Shown piece after piece: positions 1 through 8,832 of a stretch of 27,487 nt of DNA. This DNA is from Bacteroidota bacterium (GTDB lineage Bacteria > Bacteroidota > Bacteroidia > B-17B0 > Aurantibacillaceae): assembly GCA_025359355.1 (NCBI GenBank), contig JANYGR010000488.1, forward strand, positions 1-27,487. The letters run 5' to 3'. Under the pieces are notes generated by a model, which worked only from the letters and a program-made list of their open reading frames with translations, was not told the DNA's origin and searched no databases. The first letter of the stretch is position 1. The number at the start of each line of letters is the position of its first letter. Made by a program: the position numbers and the translations under genes.

Positions 1-1233
1 CTTGATAAAGGTGCTGACGTGTGCGTGATTAATACCTGCTCTGTTACCGAAAATGCAGATAAAGAGTGCAAGCAAATTGTAAAGTCTGTATTAGCACATA
101 ACCCTGAAACCTTTATTGCTGTGGTTGGTTGCTATGCTCAATTAAAACCTGATGAAATTTCTAATATCGAAGGAGTAGATGTGGTTTTAGGTGCTTCCGA
201 AAAATTCAAGTTATTAAATTACATTAATTTTTCTGGCAAAAACATCGATACAGAAATTCATAATTGTGAAATATCAGATGTACATACGTTTGTGGATTCA
301 TATTCTGTAGGAGATAGGACACGTTCTTTTTTGAAAGTACAAGATGGTTGTGATTATAGCTGTACGTTTTGCACCATTCCTTTAGCGCGCGGTAAAAGCC
401 GAAGCGATACTATTGAAAATGCCGTTGCTAATGCAAAGAAAATAGCAGCAAGTGGCGTTAAGGAAATTGTATTAACGGGTGTTAATTTAGGTGATTTTGG
501 TTATGGTGTTGATATTGATACTGAAACAAAAAAACATAAAGAGTATAATTTTCTTGATTTAATAAAAGCATTAGATGCTGTTGAAAACATTGAACGAATT
601 CGCATCTCATCTATAGAGCCTAATTTATTAAAGGATGAGGTTATTGAATTTGTGGCTCAATCCAAACGTTTCGTTCCTCATTTTCATATTCCTTTACAAA
701 GTGGTAATGATGAAATATTATCAAAAATGAAACGCCGTTATAAGCGTGATTTGTATGCAAATAGGGTTGCTAAAATAAAAGGGTTAATGCCTAACTGTTG
801 TATTGGAGTAGATGTGATTGTTGGTTTTCCTGGCGAAACAAACGAACATTTTTTAGATACTTATAATTTCATTAATGGCTTAGATGTTTCTTATTTACAT
901 GTATTTACATATAGTGAGCGTGATAATACAGAAGCTGCTACTATGGAAGGTAAAGTAGAATATAGCGAACGTAAACGTCGTAATAAAATGTTACGAATTT
1001 TATCTGCTAAAAAATTAAGAGCCTTTTACGAAAAACATCTTAACCAAGAGTTTACTGTGTTATTTGAACATGAAAACAAAAATGGTATTATGAATGGCTT
1101 CACCGAAAACTATATTAAAATAGTGTATCCTTATGATGAGAACTTGGTAAACAAATCATTTACGGTTACTACTAAAGCGATTACGGAAGATGGCTTTGTA
1201 AGTGCTGATTTAGTAAGCGTTTTAGCAGTATAA
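1..1233 (+). CDS. mtaB: tRNA (N6-L-threonylcarbamoyladenosine(37)-C2)-methylthiotransferase MtaB, 5'-truncated
   Basis: Radical-SAM methylthiotransferase that adds a methylthio group to t6A at position 37 of ANN-decoding tRNAs. The reading frame is open through base 1, so the gene begins upstream of the window; the GTG at 19 is internal. By comparison with the family about 40-50 N-terminal residues are missing, including the first cysteine of the auxiliary cluster. Two other auxiliary-cluster cysteines are visible (NTC, codon 37-39; VGCY, codon 130-132). The radical-SAM CX3CX2C motif is CDYSCTFC, cysteine codons at 349, 361 and 370. The motifs FHIPLQSG and IVGFPGE are typical of the MiaB/MtaB superfamily. 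The choice of MtaB over MiaB or RimO rests on the NTCSVTENAD start and on overall resemblance, and is likely but not certain. It converges on the next gene with a 14-bp gap. Confidence 0.88.
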   Translation, partial: LDKGADVCVINTCSVTENADKECKQIVKSVLAHNPETFIAVVGCYAQLKPDEISNIEGVDVVLGASEKFKLLNYINFSGKNIDTEIHNCEISDVHTFVDSYSVGDRTRSFLKVQDGCDYSCTFCTIPLARGKSRSDTIENAVANAKKIAASGVKEIVLTGVNLGDFGYGVDIDTETKKHKEYNFLDLIKALDAVENIERIRISSIEPNLLKDEVIEFVAQSKRFVPHFHIPLQSGNDEILSKMKRRYKRDLYANRVAKIKGLMPNCCIGVDVIVGFPGETNEHFLDTYNFINGLDVSYLHVFTYSERDNTEAATMEGKVEYSERKRRNKMLRILSAKKLRAFYEKHLNQEFTVLFEHENKNGIMNGFTENYIKIVYPYDENLVNKSFTVTTKAITEDGFVSADLVSVLAV

Positions 1234-1247
1234 ATTTTAAACTGGCT

Positions 1248-2807
1248 CTAAGGTTTTACTAATTTAAATTCTTTTTTTCTTTCAGAAGAAGTCCCCACAT
1301 CAGAAACAATAAGGGTTTCGATAATATCTTTATAACCCGATGAATTTACGGTGATGTTATAGGTTCCTTCAGGCAGTGCCATAATAAAGGAACCCGTTTG
1401 AGGATTAGGAGAAAAGCTATATTCTTTTTTAGTTGTTTTTTCAACAGTAGTGATTGTTGCGATAATTTCTTTGGGTGTTTTTGTTGAATCTGTAAAGGCA
1501 ATTTCACCTTTATAGATGATATGTTTTTTATGGGCATTAAACTTAATGCGGTATATATCTAAATCACCATAGCCACCAGGTCTTAGGGCACTGATGTATC
1601 CTACCGAATTATCGGCAGATATACTAATACTACGATCATCATCTGTGGTATTAATCGGATATCCAAGGTTTACAGCCTTACTCCAATTATTTGTTTCAGG
1701 ATCCCATGTGCATTTAAATAAATCAAATCCTCCTATACTATTATGTCCTTCTGATGAAAAATAAAGTGTTTTTCCATCAATAGCTAAGTATGGAAAATCT
1801 TCATTATAAGGACTGTTTACATGGTCATTGAGTTTTTGAGGTTCGCCCCAAGCGCCAGAGGGCAACATTCTACACATATATATATCTGTTGTTTCTTCTT
1901 CATTGTCTTTATCTTTTCTTACAAAAAAAATGGTATTACCTTCATCGCTTACAGAACCAGAGTGTTCAATTTTTTTATTGAATTGTTCAGCTAAAGGAAT
2001 TACTTTTTGAAAAACAGACCCTTTCTTTTTAGATGAAAATAAATCTCCATAAACATCCATGTGATCCAGATATACAAGCATTTCAGAGCCATCTGCTTTT
2101 AATCCTACAACTTGCTCATCTAAAGCTGTATTAATAGATGGCCCAATATTATGCGCTTTTCCCCATTTTCCATTTACAGCAATACTTGTGTAAATATCGG
2201 AAGAATAATAACCATCGCCTTCAATTGCCCCGCCAATATTGCCTTTTCGGCGAGAGGTGAATGCTAAGAAATTTTCATCCTTTGTAATCCATGGGTAATA
2301 ATCGGGATAAGCAGAATTTAATTCTTTTCCTAAATTATGAAAAGACACGTTGACAGGCTGTTTCATGAGTTCTTTCGCATTCTTACATTGCTGAATACGA
2401 ACATTAGCCTTAGCTGATTGTTTAGGAACAAGTGTTTTATATTTTTCTAACGAAGCAATAGCTTCATCTAATTTATATGCTAAGGCATAAGCATAACCTA
2501 ATTCAAACCAAGCTTCGGGTACAAATTTTTCTTCTTTCACCACATATTCTAAATACTTAATGGCTTCTAAACGATTGGTATTAGTGTTTAAATAGCATAG
2601 CGCCATTTTGTATTGTAGTTCTCTGTTATCAGGAATAGATTTATAAATTTCTTTATAAATTTCTAAAGCGGTCACATAATTTTTAATAGCTAAATACTCA
2701 TCACCATCAATAATCTCGTATTGCTGCTGAACGAGTCCTTTGTTTTGGCTATGAAGCGTGTTAAGAAGACATAAACAAACGACAACATAAATTAACCATT
2801 TAGTCAT
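1248..2807 (-). CDS. Exported TPR and PD40 (WD40-like) repeat protein with C-terminal carboxypeptidase-regulatory-like domain
   Basis: 519 aa. A signal peptide is visible (hydrophobic stretch after MTKW, ending LHSQ at about residue 21). Residues ~35-140 form TPR-like helices (ALEIYKEIYK, ALCYLNTN, AWFELGYAYA). Residues ~165-425 contain PD40-type blades: DENFLAFTSRR, GKTLYFSSEGHNSIGGFDLF and similar. Residues ~432-510 look like a small beta-sandwich of the carboxypeptidase-regulatory type (GSFIMALPEGTYNITVNSSGY). In Bacteroidota this order is commonly followed by an OmpA-like peptidoglycan-binding domain, for instance in PorE-like T9SS-associated proteins. Here the protein ends right after the beta-sandwich, so it lacks that anchor. 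It is probably periplasmic or outer-membrane associated; a specific function cannot be assigned. It lies 68 bp downstream of the POT transporter gene on the same strand. Confidence 0.75.
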   Translation of the reverse strand: MTKWLIYVVVCLCLLNTLHSQNKGLVQQQYEIIDGDEYLAIKNYVTALEIYKEIYKSIPDNRELQYKMALCYLNTNTNRLEAIKYLEYVVKEEKFVPEAWFELGYAYALAYKLDEAIASLEKYKTLVPKQSAKANVRIQQCKNAKELMKQPVNVSFHNLGKELNSAYPDYYPWITKDENFLAFTSRRKGNIGGAIEGDGYYSSDIYTSIAVNGKWGKAHNIGPSINTALDEQVVGLKADGSEMLVYLDHMDVYGDLFSSKKKGSVFQKVIPLAEQFNKKIEHSGSVSDEGNTIFFVRKDKDNEEETTDIYMCRMLPSGAWGEPQKLNDHVNSPYNEDFPYLAIDGKTLYFSSEGHNSIGGFDLFKCTWDPETNNWSKAVNLGYPINTTDDDRSISISADNSVGYISALRPGGYGDLDIYRIKFNAHKKHIIYKGEIAFTDSTKTPKEIIATITTVEKTTKKEYSFSPNPQTGSFIMALPEGTYNITVNSSGYKDIIETLIVSDVGTSSERKKEFKLVKP

Positions 2808-2875
2808 TATTTAAAATTACTAAATATATTTTTAAATAACTATTAGTTTGAAATTTCCACAAATTTTAACAAGTT

Positions 2876-4516
2876 CTAAGCTTCTTTAAACACTCTATTT
2901 AAGCGTTTTAGTAGTATAAACATTACGATTGTGGCTACTAATAATAAGCAAAAGTTGAGCAAATAAAAATCGGCTTTATTATCAAATTTATCCCAGTTTT
3001 TGGCGAGTACACCACTGATTTTATTGCCAATAGCAGTTGCTAAAAGCCAGCCACCCATCATCAACGATGTATATCTTGCAGGAGAAAGTTTTGATACCAT
3101 CGATAATCCCATGGGACTTAAACATAATTCTCCAATTGTGATGATTCCATAATTACAAATTAACCATAATGCACTTGCTTTATTGATGCCATTGTTTGTG
3201 TAATGTACAGCCAATACCATAATTAATGTTGATAAGGCGGAGATTAATAATCCGTAGGCAATTTTAGTTGCAGTTGTTGGTTCCTTTTTTCGTTTGCGTA
3301 AAAACCCAAAAAATAAAATAACGAGTGGCGTTAAGATGATTACGAAAAATGGATTGATGGTTTGAAATAATTCGGTTGGAATTAAGGTTAAGCTCTCACC
3401 TTTCTTTGGATATTTTTCAGGTTCTAAATTTTTAAAATAATAAGGGTAGTCTATACACTTAATAGCAACCCCCTCTTTATTTTTGATACGTCTGAAATGT
3501 TCATCCAATTGGTAAACAGAGTCGTTTTTGGCAACTACTGAATTGTCGCACTGTCCAAGGAACTTAGCGACTGGTAATATAGCGTTTGGCATTTCTCTAT
3601 CGGTGTATTTATCGGCATACGTTGTTAAAGCACTTCCGTTTAATTTAAATACTGACCAAAAAATAATGACTATCCCGAAAATGGTAAACATCGTTAGCAT
3701 TGGTTTTCTTTCTTCTACATTGCAACTTTTATAAACCGTTGAATAAAAAAAGATAATAGGAATACAGGCACAGAAAAAAGCATCGGTACTATCACTTCCT
3801 AAAACAGAATCAGGTATAAACCAGCCTATAGCAGCAAAACCAACGGCTACCGCTAATACTTTTAAAAATCGCATAATAGTAGATTGACTTTCCGGAGTTG
3901 TTTCTTTTCTTACATCAGCGTGTTTGTAATGTTTCATGCCAACCCAAAACGTGATAACGCCAATAAACATGCCTATGCCCGCTGTAATAAATGCCCAATT
4001 CCAACCGTATTTTATTCGCATAAATGCGGCAACAAATGGACATACAAATGCACCTATATTAATACTCATATAAAATAAGTTGTAACCTGTATCTTTATTG
4101 GCTATGTATCGAGGGTCGTTGTATAAATTACCTAAAAGCGTAGATATATTTGGTTTAAAAAAGCCGTTACCAATAATCATAGTTGCTAATGATATGTAAA
4201 ATGCCCATTCTTCTCTTACAGAAAGTAGGCAATAACCTACACCCATTAATATACCACCCAATGTGATGGAAAAACGATAGCCCAACTTCATATCTGCTAA
4301 TAGCCCACCGATAAAGGGAGTTAGAAACACACAGGCTATAAAGGTACCATACACATCTGATGCTTTTGATCCTTCCCAACCAAAGCCACCTTTGTCGTAA
4401 TCAGCAGTCATGTATAAAAAGAAAATCCCGATCATTAAATAATAACCAAAACGTTCCCAAAATTCTGTAAAAGCTAAAAAGAACAATCCTTTCGGATGTT
4501 TAGAAGTTGATGCCAT
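2876..4516 (-). CDS. Proton-dependent oligopeptide transporter (POT/PTR2 family, MFS)
   Basis: 546-aa inner-membrane symporter expected to import di- and tripeptides with protons. The POT signature ExxER is present in TM1 (E18-F-W-E21-R22). It is followed by the family pattern GGLLADMKLGYR and by FYMSINIGAF, which matches the second PTR2 signature. Many hydrophobic segments agree with 12-14 transmembrane helices. Residues ~300-385 form a long hydrophilic insertion between late helices (PVAKFLGQCDNSVVAKNDS...), a feature of several Bacteroidota POT proteins. A promoter with TTG and TATCTTTA at 19-bp spacing lies just upstream, so it has its own transcription start; readthrough into the PD40 gene downstream is possible, as no terminator hairpin was seen between them. 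Substrate range cannot be told from sequence. Confidence 0.9.
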   Translation of the reverse strand: MASTSKHPKGLFFLAFTEFWERFGYYLMIGIFFLYMTADYDKGGFGWEGSKASDVYGTFIACVFLTPFIGGLLADMKLGYRFSITLGGILMGVGYCLLSVREEWAFYISLATMIIGNGFFKPNISTLLGNLYNDPRYIANKDTGYNLFYMSINIGAFVCPFVAAFMRIKYGWNWAFITAGIGMFIGVITFWVGMKHYKHADVRKETTPESQSTIMRFLKVLAVAVGFAAIGWFIPDSVLGSDSTDAFFCACIPIIFFYSTVYKSCNVEERKPMLTMFTIFGIVIIFWSVFKLNGSALTTYADKYTDREMPNAILPVAKFLGQCDNSVVAKNDSVYQLDEHFRRIKNKEGVAIKCIDYPYYFKNLEPEKYPKKGESLTLIPTELFQTINPFFVIILTPLVILFFGFLRKRKKEPTTATKIAYGLLISALSTLIMVLAVHYTNNGINKASALWLICNYGIITIGELCLSPMGLSMVSKLSPARYTSLMMGGWLLATAIGNKISGVLAKNWDKFDNKADFYLLNFCLLLVATIVMFILLKRLNRVFKEA

Positions 4517-4530
4517 AAACTGTTTTTTGA

Positions 4531-4560
4531 TAAAGATAAAAAAATGAAATAAGTAAGCAA
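4531..4560 (-). promoter_or_regulatory. Bacteroidota-type promoter of the POT transporter gene
   Basis: Read on the minus strand, a -33 element TTG (4560-4558) is followed after exactly 19 bp by TATCTTTA (4538-4531), one base from the Bacteroidota -7 consensus TAnnTTTG. The ATG is at 4516-4514, giving a predicted leader of roughly 10 nt. The spacing agrees with the known 19-21 bp for the group's main sigma factor. Confidence 0.6.
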
Positions 4561-4582
4561 TAAATTTTGCTAAGCTAAACTC

Positions 4583-5155
4583 CTAAAGTCCTGTATATTT
4601 CTTAAATAATTTAATAGCAATTGCTAATAAAATAATACCGAATACTTTTTTAAGAATGGCTATACCTCCAATACCTAATAGGTTTTCCAATCGTTGTAGG
4701 TTTTTTAAAACGACATACACGATTCCCACATTCAATATAATAGCAACAATAATGGAAACAATATTATACTCTGCGCGAATAGATAAAAGCGTTGTCAGTG
4801 TTCCTGTTCCCGCGATAAGAGGAAAGGCTAAAGGTACTACTGATGCGGTTGCAGGCATGGTGTCTTTAGAAATTTGAATTCCTAAAATCATTTCCATAGC
4901 CACAATAAATATTAGGATTGAACCAGCAATAGCGAAATCTCCGATAGAAATCCCAATGATCTCTAAAATGGTATTTCCTACAAATAGAAACACCAACATA
5001 ATACCTAATGATACAAGGGAAGCCTTAGGGGCGTTAATTCCTCCTGCCTTTTGTTTTAAGTTGATAATAACAGGAATTGACCCAATAATATCAATAACGG
5101 CAAAAAGAACCATTGTTACTTTTAAAATCTCGATGACATCAAATTTTAATTCCAT
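4583..5155 (-). CDS. MarC family integral membrane protein
   Basis: 190 aa from the ATG at 5155. Small polytopic inner-membrane protein of the MarC/UPF0056 family, whose physiological role is not established; early links to multiple antibiotic resistance were not upheld. About six hydrophobic segments are visible. Family-like stretches include FAVIDIIGSIPVIINL near the start, IAGSILIFIVAMEMILGI in the middle and PLAFPLIAGTGTLTTLL, which carries the conserved proline/glycine pattern. A longer frame opens at a TTG (5173), but that TTG lies inside the -7 promoter element and would precede the transcription start, so the ATG is preferred. The gene is divergent from the lipoprotein at 5230, with both start regions in a 74-bp gap. 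Confidence 0.85.
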   Translation of the reverse strand: MELKFDVIEILKVTMVLFAVIDIIGSIPVIINLKQKAGGINAPKASLVSLGIMLVFLFVGNTILEIIGISIGDFAIAGSILIFIVAMEMILGIQISKDTMPATASVVPLAFPLIAGTGTLTTLLSIRAEYNIVSIIVAIILNVGIVYVVLKNLQRLENLLGIGGIAILKKVFGIILLAIAIKLFKKYTGL

Positions 5156-5170
5156 AGTTATTTGTTTTTG

Positions 5171-5178
5171 CAAAGATA
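5171..5178 (-). promoter_or_regulatory. -7 promoter element of the marC-like gene
   Basis: TATCTTTG on the minus strand, a perfect match to the Bacteroidota -7 consensus TAnnTTTG. It lies 15 bp before the ATG at 5155. No convincing -33 TTG was seen at 19-21 bp; the nearest candidate is a weak TTT at about 21 bp. The position rules out the in-frame TTG at 5173 as the start codon. Confidence 0.6.
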
Positions 5179-5229
5179 CATTTATAAAAAATAGTGTGTA
5201 AATTTAAAGGATAAATTAAAACACATTTC

Positions 5230-5727
5230 ATGAAAAAAATAGTAATCCCAATCATAGCTTTATTTGTTATAAGTGCTTGTAATCAGCTTAATTCTAAGAG
5301 TGAAAAAACAGTGAAAGAAGGAGATGATACGGTTGCAAACGTTGATATTTCTGTTTCTAAGCTAGATGCGCTTACTAATTTAGTTGAAGAAGAAGAACAG
5401 CGACATGCTAAGGAACATAAGTTACTATTTACAGCGCATGGTTCAGAACCTGGTTGGTATGCTCAGTTTTACAGCGATAAATTAAAATTAGTTGTCGATT
5501 ACGGTAAAGATAGTTTATGGATTGAAGATACCTTTGAAAATTTGGACGATGCCAAAGGTTATAATTATTCAAAAGCGAAAAGTGAAAATGGCGAAAAATA
5601 TGCTTTAACAATCTCTATTGCTAATACACCTTGTGTTTATATCGCTAGTGGTGATAAGGAAGATAGAAACGTGACCGTAAAATTAAATAATAAAACCTAT
5701 AAGGGTTGCGGTAGTTTTGCTAAATAA
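5230..5727 (+). CDS. Small lipoprotein with an EPGW...GCG domain
   Basis: 165 aa with a lipoprotein signal peptide: KK, hydrophobic core, lipobox ISAC with Cys17 as the predicted acylated residue. A charged linker (~18-60) follows. The C-terminal domain carries GSEPGW (~71-76), VVDYG, a cysteine in NTPCVY, and ends with TYKGCGSF. This set (GxEPGW ... C ... YxGCG) is shared by a widespread family of small periplasmic or outer-membrane proteins of unknown role, often annotated only as a putative membrane lipoprotein. The two cysteines could form a disulfide (inference). The residue after the lipobox is not acidic, so surface export is not indicated. Function unknown. Confidence 0.75.
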   Translation: MKKIVIPIIALFVISACNQLNSKSEKTVKEGDDTVANVDISVSKLDALTNLVEEEEQRHAKEHKLLFTAHGSEPGWYAQFYSDKLKLVVDYGKDSLWIEDTFENLDDAKGYNYSKAKSENGEKYALTISIANTPCVYIASGDKEDRNVTVKLNNKTYKGCGSFAK

Positions 5728-5744
5728 AATAATACCTGTTTACA

Positions 5745-5821
5745 CGTCATTGCGAGTGTTCCTTTACGAAGCAATCTCACGCACAGTATTATTTGAGATT
5801 ACTTCGTTCCTCGCAATGACG
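5745..5821. repeat. REP-like palindromic intergenic element (CGTCATTGCGAG type)
   Basis: A 77-bp imperfect inverted repeat lies between two convergent genes. The outer arms CGTCATTGCGAG (5745-5756) and CTCGCAATGACG (5810-5821) are perfectly complementary over 12 bp. An inner pair, CGAAGCAATCTCA on the left and TGAGATTACTTCG on the right, matches at 12 of 13 positions. The left arm carries about 7 extra bases between the two blocks. The CGTCATTGCGAG...GAAGCAATCTC sequence is, from general knowledge, a type seen as many intergenic copies in diverse bacteria, including Bacteroidota. It may fold as an RNA hairpin and help end transcription from both sides. Confidence 0.8.
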
Positions 5822-5868
5822 AACGGTGTATTCAATAATATGGCATTAATAATACTCTAACGTATAAA

Positions 5869-6402
5869 CTATTTTATACGACGTATATCCTTCTCAATTA
5901 ATCCTAATGTTTTTTTTAGTTTAGATTTCATCCCTGGAGATCCATCATTAGTACTTAAATGAGTTAGTAGTAATTTTAATTCGTGCAATAATTCGGGATA
6001 GGGTTTAGAAATTTGGTAAATGACAGTTATTGCAAAACTGCGAATGGCAATTGCTTCCGAAGGATTCTTAACGTATTCATAACACTTATCTATCATAAAC
6101 GATTGATGTTTTGTAGGAACATCTTGCTCTTGAAATAAACGGAGTGTACTGCGAATTACGCCATTATGTAAGGGTTTGTTTTTAAGATTTAAAATAAAAG
6201 TTGAATAATAAGGCTTCACACAAGATGGATCAATATCGCTACAATGGCTTAAAACCCACATGGCTCGGCTGCTCAGCAAGGGATCTTTTTCTAACGCTAG
6301 TTTTATTAGTTCAGTAATCTGGTGTGATTTTAAAATTTGCTTAGCTAATTCTGGTGCTTTAAACACTCTTATTTCTGCTAACAATTCCTCTTTAATTTTC
6401 AT
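5869..6402 (-). CDS. HEAT-like alpha-helical repeat protein, function unknown
   Basis: 177 aa, no signal peptide, predicted cytoplasmic. The sequence reads as successive amphipathic helices in pairs: ELIKLALEKDPLLSSRAMWVLSHC, VIRSTLRLFQEQDVPTKH, AIRSFAITVIYQIS, ELLHELKLLLTHL. This fits a short HEAT/ARM-type solenoid of about three to four repeats. Similar small helical proteins in Bacteroidota are sometimes mislabelled adenylosuccinate lyase; no lyase signature is present here. It is followed by a convergent spacer with the REP-like element and is divergent from the ligase operon at 6476. Confidence 0.65.
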   Translation of the reverse strand: MKIKEELLAEIRVFKAPELAKQILKSHQITELIKLALEKDPLLSSRAMWVLSHCSDIDPSCVKPYYSTFILNLKNKPLHNGVIRSTLRLFQEQDVPTKHQSFMIDKCYEYVKNPSEAIAIRSFAITVIYQISKPYPELLHELKLLLTHLSTNDGSPGMKSKLKKTLGLIEKDIRRIK

Positions 6403-6475
6403 TTGATATTAATAACACTAATTTAACCATAATATATAATTTTCTACTATCTTAGGCACTCATTTTTTTGATCGA

Positions 6476-7768
6476 TTGAAAACTATACCACATATCGAAA
6501 CCTTGTCTCCTAATGATATTAATCAACTTCAGGAATCGAAACTTGTCGAGTTGTTGGCTTATGTTAATTCAAATTCTAAATTTTATCAAAACCGTTTCAA
6601 AGAATACGGAATTGATAGCTCTACCATAAAGACTTTAGATGATTTACAACAAGTCCCCGTAACCACTAAAGATGATTTGTACAAGCATAATTTTGATTTT
6701 ATATGTGTTGCTCCTGATAAGTTGATTGATTATGTTACTACGAGCGGTACGCTGGGAGATCCTTTGACCTTTGCTTTGACAGATAGTGATTTAGAACGAT
6801 TAGCTTATAACGAACATATTTCTTTAGCTTGTGCAACTGGAACTAAGCAGGATATTTATCAATTAATGACTACCATCGACAGACGTTTTATGGCTGGAAT
6901 GGCTTATTTTTTAGGCATTAAGCAAATGGGAGCTGGCGTGGTAAGGGTAGGGAATGGGATGCCTGAATTTCAGTGGGATACTATCAAACGATTAAATCCA
7001 ACCATTGCCATTGCAGTTCCATCTTTCATTGTTAAACTAATAGAATTTGCCGAAGCAAATAATATTGATTATAAAAATTCGAGCATTAAAAAAATAGTGT
7101 GTATCGGTGAGCCGATTCGTAATGAAGATTTCAGCTATAACACATTAGGAAAACGAATTACTGATAAATGGCCGGTGCAATTATTCAGTACTTACGCTTC
7201 CACAGAAATGGGAGCAGCCTTTACCGAGTGCGAAGCGGGTAGAGGCGGGCATCATCATCCTGAATTGTTAATTGTTGAATTTTTAGATGACGCCAACAAG
7301 CCTGTAAAAGAAGGTGAAGCAGGAGAATTAACGGTGACGACTTTAGGTGTAGAAGGTATGCCTTTGATCAGATTTAAAACAGGTGATATTTGCAAAGCAC
7401 ATTACGAACCATGTTCTTGCGGAAGAACCACTCTTCGGATAAGCCCTATTTTAGGACGAAAGCAACAGATGATTAAATTTAAAGGCACGAGTTTATATCC
7501 ACCTGCCTTGTATGATATTTTAAACACTGTGCCATATATTAAAAATTATATCATCGAAGTATTTACCAATGATATTGGTACTGACGAAATTGAAATACAC
7601 ATAGGTTGTAACCAACCACCAGAAAATTTTGATAAAGATTTAAAAGATCACTTCAGAGCAAAGCTGAGAGTTGCCCCCACCATTATACTCGAAACACCCG
7701 AAAACATCAGTAAACGGCAATTGCCAGAAATGAGCAGGAAGCCAATTACATTTATTGATAGAAGATGA
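6476..7768 (+). CDS. PaaK-like adenylate-forming enzyme (phenylacetate-CoA ligase family)
   Basis: 430 aa. ANL-superfamily enzyme that should activate a carboxylic acid as an acyl-AMP and probably transfer it to CoA. Visible motifs: SPNDINQLQESKLVELLAYV at the N-terminus, as in PaaK proteins; the phosphate loop TTSGTLGDP (~88-96); YASTE (~240-244), the adenine-binding motif; RFKTGD (~298-303); CSCGR (~313-317), common in the PaaK branch; and a small C-terminal domain from ~330. The start is TTG; the frame upstream reaches a stop at 6437-6439 with no ATG between, and the N-terminus already fits the family. The stop overlaps the next ATG by 4 bp (7765-7768), so the genes are coupled. The acid substrate is unknown; the acyltransferase two genes on suggests a lipid-related acid (inference). 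Confidence 0.8.
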   Translation: MKTIPHIETLSPNDINQLQESKLVELLAYVNSNSKFYQNRFKEYGIDSSTIKTLDDLQQVPVTTKDDLYKHNFDFICVAPDKLIDYVTTSGTLGDPLTFALTDSDLERLAYNEHISLACATGTKQDIYQLMTTIDRRFMAGMAYFLGIKQMGAGVVRVGNGMPEFQWDTIKRLNPTIAIAVPSFIVKLIEFAEANNIDYKNSSIKKIVCIGEPIRNEDFSYNTLGKRITDKWPVQLFSTYASTEMGAAFTECEAGRGGHHHPELLIVEFLDDANKPVKEGEAGELTVTTLGVEGMPLIRFKTGDICKAHYEPCSCGRTTLRISPILGRKQQMIKFKGTSLYPPALYDILNTVPYIKNYIIEVFTNDIGTDEIEIHIGCNQPPENFDKDLKDHFRAKLRVAPTIILETPENISKRQLPEMSRKPITFIDRR

Positions 7769-8829
7769 GCAATCGACTAGTTTATATATTATGCTTATTC
7801 GTAAATGTGTTTCTTATAGAGGCACAGAATTATTGTGCATTTGTAAAGTTACATGATGATAGATCTGCATATATTGACACCCTAGGAAAAATAACATATC
7901 TTGAAGAAGATGAAATAAAAGATAGAATACATATATCAAGTTATCTTTTTCCTATTAAAAATGGTATAGGAAGATTGAGACATAATGAAATATTTACCTT
8001 TATTGATTCAAACGGTAAATCCATTTTTGGAATTGATTTTGAAAAAGCTGAAAATTTTAACGAAGGGATGGCAGAAGTTAGAGTGAAAGGAAAATGGGGT
8101 TTTATTAATGTAAATGGAGAAATGGTCATACAGCCTCAGTTTTTTGATAGCCATAAATTTTCTTGTGGATTATCTGTTGTAAGTCAAAAAGGAAGTCATG
8201 GTTATATGAACACTAAAGGGCAAATTGTTATTATACCACAATTTGATCGTGTTTGCCATTTTGTAGATAATAAAGCATGGGTTTTAAAAGATGGTAAATG
8301 GGGATGTATTAATAAAATGGGAGTTTATTTAATTGCCCCACATTACAGTGATACAAAAGATTTTAGTGAAGGCTATGCTTGGGTAAATAAAGATAGGCTA
8401 TGGGGTTTAGTGGATTCAGTTGGGAATTATTTAATTGCACCAGATGATAGAAACCCTTTGATTTATGGACATAATGCAACCTTTAAAATTTTCGGAAATT
8501 TTAATAATGGCTTAATTATTAGTAAAGTAAATAATAAAGTAGGCTATTGTGATAAAACATTAAAAAAAGTTATTCCTGCAAAGTTTGAAAAAGCATTTGA
8601 TTTTCAAAATGGATTTGCTTGTGTTAAAATTGATGGATTATGGGGTATTATAGATACAACTGGTGGATATAGAGTAGAACCAAAATTTAATGATATTAAA
8701 TTAGGTTTGTATGATTTATATCCAGCAAAAAATGATAATGATTTGTGGGGTTATATTAATTCAAAAAGTGAATGGGTAATTAAACCACAATTTAACAATG
8801 CCTATAGTTTTCAGTTACTAAAAAATTAA
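7765..8829 (+). CDS. Exported WG-repeat protein
   Basis: 354 aa. Signal peptide at the N-terminus (hydrophobic after MSNR, ending IEAQ at about residue 21). The rest is built of about seven WG repeats, each of the form xGxWGxIxxxGxxxIxPxF: KGKWGFINVNGEMVIQPQF, KGSHGYMNTKG, DGKWGCINKMG, KDRLWGLVDSVG, a degenerate NNKVGYCDKT, DGLWGIIDTTG and NDLWGYINSKS. WG repeats form beta-rich modules found in exported and surface proteins; no enzymatic role is established. It overlaps the ligase gene by 4 bp and ends 3 bp before the acyltransferase start, so it sits inside a tight operon, although WG proteins have no known link to fatty-acid activation. Confidence 0.85.
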   Translation: MSNRLVYILCLFVNVFLIEAQNYCAFVKLHDDRSAYIDTLGKITYLEEDEIKDRIHISSYLFPIKNGIGRLRHNEIFTFIDSNGKSIFGIDFEKAENFNEGMAEVRVKGKWGFINVNGEMVIQPQFFDSHKFSCGLSVVSQKGSHGYMNTKGQIVIIPQFDRVCHFVDNKAWVLKDGKWGCINKMGVYLIAPHYSDTKDFSEGYAWVNKDRLWGLVDSVGNYLIAPDDRNPLIYGHNATFKIFGNFNNGLIISKVNNKVGYCDKTLKKVIPAKFEKAFDFQNGFACVKIDGLWGIIDTTGGYRVEPKFNDIKLGLYDLYPAKNDNDLWGYINSKSEWVIKPQFNNAYSFQLLKN

Positions 8830-8832
8830 ATT

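Noticed and set aside
7765..8829. WG-repeat gene considered as a toxin or defence component
   Set aside because: It has a signal peptide and only WG repeats, with no nuclease, toxin or immunity domain nearby.
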